A DNA stretch of 64,000 bases from Nostoc sphaeroides. GTDB lineage: Bacteria > Cyanobacteriota > Cyanobacteriia > Cyanobacteriales > Nostocaceae. How positions within the stretch are numbered: the stretch's first letter is position 1; each line of letters opens with the position of its first letter. The stretch spans positions 4,586,501 through 4,650,500 of the forward strand of contig NZ_CP031941.1 in the NCBI RefSeq assembly GCF_003443655.1. The letters run 5' to 3'. The position numbers were made by a program, and so were the translations under genes. The notes under the pieces are model-generated. The model ran no database searches and was not told the DNA's origin. It saw nothing but the letters and a program-made list of their open reading frames with translations. This document shows, piece after piece, positions 62,159 to 64,000 of the stretch.

Positions 62159-62373
62159 ACCTCTATAGGAATTTGTTCGAGCAAAGAACCACCTGTGGGA
62201 ATTTCTTTATTTTGTTGGCGATAAGCAAGAATCATTTCTTTGGTTGCATCTTGTAACATAGCTCTACATTCTTCTAGAGTTTCTCCTTCTGTAATGACTT
62301 CTTGCCATTCAATGAGTTGTCCCATATATCCGCTATTAGTTTTTGTATATTTTGCAGTGTATGTAATTAACAT
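62155..62373 (-). CDS. HicB-type antitoxin
   Basis: The 72-residue partial-RNase-H-fold antitoxin has strands YTAKYTKTNSGYMGQLIEWQ, TEGETLEECRAMLQDATKEM and a helix with ILAYRQQNKEIP. No C-terminal DNA-binding domain is visible, as in short HicB forms. It is the first gene of a hicBA pair (antitoxin first), coupled to the toxin. Confidence 0.9.
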   Translation of the reverse strand: MLITYTAKYTKTNSGYMGQLIEWQEVITEGETLEECRAMLQDATKEMILAYRQQNKEIPTGGSLLEQIPIEV

Positions 62374-62895
62374 TTCTGTGTTCGTGAGGATAATTATATG
62401 ATTGATCGTAGCTGATTTTTTATTGCGGGAGCTTCTCTACCAGTAATTGATAATATTGACCTCAACAAGGAGCTATCCCGCAAGGAACGGAAGTTCCTTG
62501 GCTAATAGCTAAAGTCTACTGAAGTAGACTTTAGCTATGAGCCTCTGAAATTTATTTCTGGGCGGGCGTGAAAGCCAACAGATAAGCGATTTTTAGCTTA
62601 AGTTGACACCAATGGCAAGATGCCCACCCCACAGGAGTTAATTGGATATTTTTTTATTTGGAAGTCCCCAATATCATCTGCTGCTCTGGAATTGCTAGTT
62701 GCTTCACCAGTGTTATGACTTGCTCTATATTGAGATTAAGGATTGTCATCTCTATAGCATCTCAAGTATGGAAATTTAAGGATATTTTAACTGAATTAAA
62801 ACGATCGCCTCCATGAAGGCAAGCTGATCGCATTCTACACAATGACACTAATGCATTCAATGTTTTACCTGAAAGGCGATCGCTTGTCGATTTAC
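62374..62895. repeat. Spacer with palindrome ATAGCTAAAGTCTACT...AGTAGACTTTAGCTAT and a lone family F end
   Basis: A perfect 16-bp inverted repeat with a 2-nt loop is centred near 62522. AAGGAACGGAAGTTCCTTGG at 62482-62501 is another. TATTTTTTTATTTGGAAGTCCCC at 62647-62669 matches the right end of family F without a left partner. No gene seen in about 520 bp. Confidence 0.6.
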
Positions 62896-62940
62896 ACTTT
62901 AAACTAGAGCGATCGCCCTTACAACACCATCATTCCACCT

Positions 62941-63151
62941 CAGAACAGGAAACTCCGAGCTTGAAACAGGAAACTCCGAGTTCAGAACAGAAAACTCCGA
63001 GTTCAGAACAGAAAACTCCGAGTTCAAAACAGGAAACTCCGAGTTAAAAACAGAAAACTCCGAGTTCAAAACAGGAAACTCCGAGTTCAGAACAGGAAAC
63101 TCCGAGTTAAAAACAGGAAACTCCGAGTTCAAAACAGGAAACTCCGAGTTA
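62941..63151. repeat. 21-bp minisatellite, ten units (NSEFPVL frame on the minus strand)
   Basis: Ten copies of a 21-bp unit, AACAGGAAACTCCGAGTTCAG, with single-base variants (GGAAACT/GAAAACT, TTCAG/TTCAA/TTAAA). Being a multiple of three, every frame stays open. The minus strand reads heptads of NSEFPVL, from an ATG at 63163-63165, for 88 codons. HIP1-like GCGATCGC sites lie on both sides. No ribosome binding site or other evidence of expression is apparent. Confidence 0.93.
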
Positions 63152-63223
63152 AAGCGATCGCTCATTCAAGTTTTAGCATGGTACGCTTTGCACAAAATCT
63201 GTAAATTTGTATCCCCAGGTAGT

Positions 63224-63421
63224 CTATTCTGGATTTGAGGGGAGGCGATCGCGCAAATATGCTAAACCTTCACGAACAGTAACAGTATTAGGATGATTCA
63301 CCCCTAACTGTCGCTCACAAATATCCAAAGCTTGGATGTAAAGGGGTTCGGCTTCGCTGTATCTGCCTTGGGATTTGTAGATACCTCTGAATATTGATGA
63401 AGCATTAGCACAACTAGAACA
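63224..63421 (-). pseudogene. TPR protein C-terminal fragment (kinesin-light-chain type repeats)
   Basis: The frame reads GIYKSQGRYSEAEPLYIQAL and DICERQLGVNHPNTVTVREG, ending YLRDRLPSNPE. This is one and a half TPRs of the type found in tandem (x-LGxxHPxTxxxxxNLAxLY) in cyanobacterial TPR/CHAT proteins. The upstream residues (MVIINCNHSCSSCANASSIF) are not TPR-like, so it looks like a 3' remnant of a longer gene. A start inside the remnant is not evident. Confidence 0.65.
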
Positions 63422-63476
63422 AGAGTGATTGCAATTTATAATCACCACTTTCTTAATAACGAACTACGAATTAATA

Positions 63477-64000
63477 ATGCAATTTGATACCCAACTGCTA
63501 CCACGCATTAATGCTACAGCCAAGAGAGAAAATGGTAAACAATATTATGTAGATGCCAACGGAAATCGCTTTCCCAGCGTGACTACAATACTTAATGCCA
63601 CCAAATCACAAGCAGACAGAGACAGATTATTAAACTGGAAAACGCGTGTTGGTACAGAAGAAGCTACCCACATTACTACAACTGCTAGCCGTCGGGGAAC
63701 CCAAACACACAAACAAATTGAGCGCTACCTTCTTGGACAAAACCCTGTTTGTCCCGAAGCGAGTCGCCCTTATTGGGAGAGTATCAAGCCAGTTTTAGAA
63801 CAAATCGACACAGTTAGACTTGTAGAAGGCTCTGTTTTTCATCATAATTTGAGTTATTCTGGCAAAGTTGATTGTATTGCCAGCTATCAAGGTATTCCCT
63901 GTATTTGCGAGTGGAAAACAGCAGATAAACCCAAAGGTTCAATTGAGCATTTATATGAACATCCACTGCAACTTACGGCGTACATAGGAGCAGCTAACGA
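63477..64000 (+). CDS. PD-(D/E)XK exonuclease-like protein (partial, continues past the window)
   Basis: From ATG 63477, 174 codons are visible. The N-terminal part (YYVDANGNRFPSVTTILNAT, SRRGTQTHKQIERYLLG) and the core SYSGKVDCIASYQGIP followed by CEWKTADKPKG give the D-x(n)-E-x-K catalytic motif. LYEHPLQLTAYIGAA continues with the Q-x-x-x-Y motif of RecB/lambda-exonuclease-like nucleases. The overall look resembles the MGME1-like or phage exonuclease group. The C-terminus is outside the window. No phage neighbours are visible here. Confidence 0.85.
   Translation, partial: MQFDTQLLPRINATAKRENGKQYYVDANGNRFPSVTTILNATKSQADRDRLLNWKTRVGTEEATHITTTASRRGTQTHKQIERYLLGQNPVCPEASRPYWESIKPVLEQIDTVRLVEGSVFHHNLSYSGKVDCIASYQGIPCICEWKTADKPKGSIEHLYEHPLQLTAYIGAAN

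Noticed and set aside
60085-62373. Anti-phage defence island
   Set aside because: A STAND-like ATPase, toxin-antitoxin genes and a PD-(D/E)XK nuclease lie near each other, but they are on different strands, separated by repeat spacers, and share no operon; no effector partner for the ATPase is visible.
62941-63151. CRISPR array
   Set aside because: Units are contiguous and near-identical with no unique spacers. The same holds for 46459-46690 and 52047-52187; no cas genes are present.
62899-63165. 88-codon open frame with NSEFPVL repeats as a protein gene
   Set aside because: The open frame follows automatically from a 21-bp period. There is no ribosome binding site or family match, so it is listed as a minisatellite and only raised as a question.

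Overview
The window comes from a filamentous, heterocyst-type cyanobacterium of the Nostoc/Anabaena group. This is inferred from psbA, a gltA-ndhA-ndhI-ndhG-ndhE cluster, a Pix/Hmp-type taxis operon, abundant HIP1 octamers (GCGATCGC), heptanucleotide repeats of Nostoc type (such as the TCATTGG/TCATTAG run at 22085-22150) and dozens of short palindromic repeats between genes. It is ordinary chromosome, gene-rich but with long repeat-filled spacers.

Layout. 1-7300: start of a short-chain dehydrogenase, a secreted NTF2-like protein, murG, a secreted protein with a possible 3D domain, a VOC-fold protein, psbA (high-light D1 form, E130), a lipoprotein and an unknown protein. 7300-13300: an unknown membrane-anchored protein, a structured stretch that may be the relic right end of an IS200/IS605 element, a cysQ-like phosphatase, a PfkB kinase, rsmI and two stress-type membrane proteins. 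13470-15420: three repeat elements nested in one another, including an unclassified IS with a DDE transposase. 15846-19485: a CHASE3 hybrid histidine kinase split by a frame change. 20169-25420: NAD kinase and the ndhE/G/I/A + gltA group, all on the minus strand. 25528-30730: sixA, a VapC toxin with a composite antitoxin, a DUF29 protein, a DHH phosphoesterase and an HNH nuclease. 31034-36961: alr, tRNA-Leu(UAG), a complete IS605-type tnpA/tnpB pair sitting against the remnant of an aldose-1-epimerase gene, and a sugar dehydrogenase. 37895-46135: a five-gene chemotaxis-like operon (PATAN-REC, CheY, CheW, MCP, hybrid CheA). 46459-47947: a 42-bp minisatellite and a PEP-CTERM protein whose body carries copies of its own sorting motif. 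48200-59514: DUF427, Slt transglycosylase, Uma2 nuclease, UbiH-like hydroxylase, YebC, metallophosphoesterase, and a PAS histidine kinase that has lost its phospho-acceptor His. 60085-64000: an AAA/STAND-like ATPase, a cluster of toxin-antitoxin genes (AbrB plus truncated VapC, HicA/HicB), a 21-bp minisatellite, a TPR fragment and the start of a PD-(D/E)XK exonuclease.

The most informative layer is the non-coding one. At least six families of miniature inverted-repeat elements can be told apart by their ends. One (ends CAATAC...GTATTG) has eight copies here, each flanked by an exact 10-bp target duplication, while the interior is exchanged between copies. Another is present as three identical 95-bp copies. 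No search was possible, so family names rest on motifs recognised by eye.
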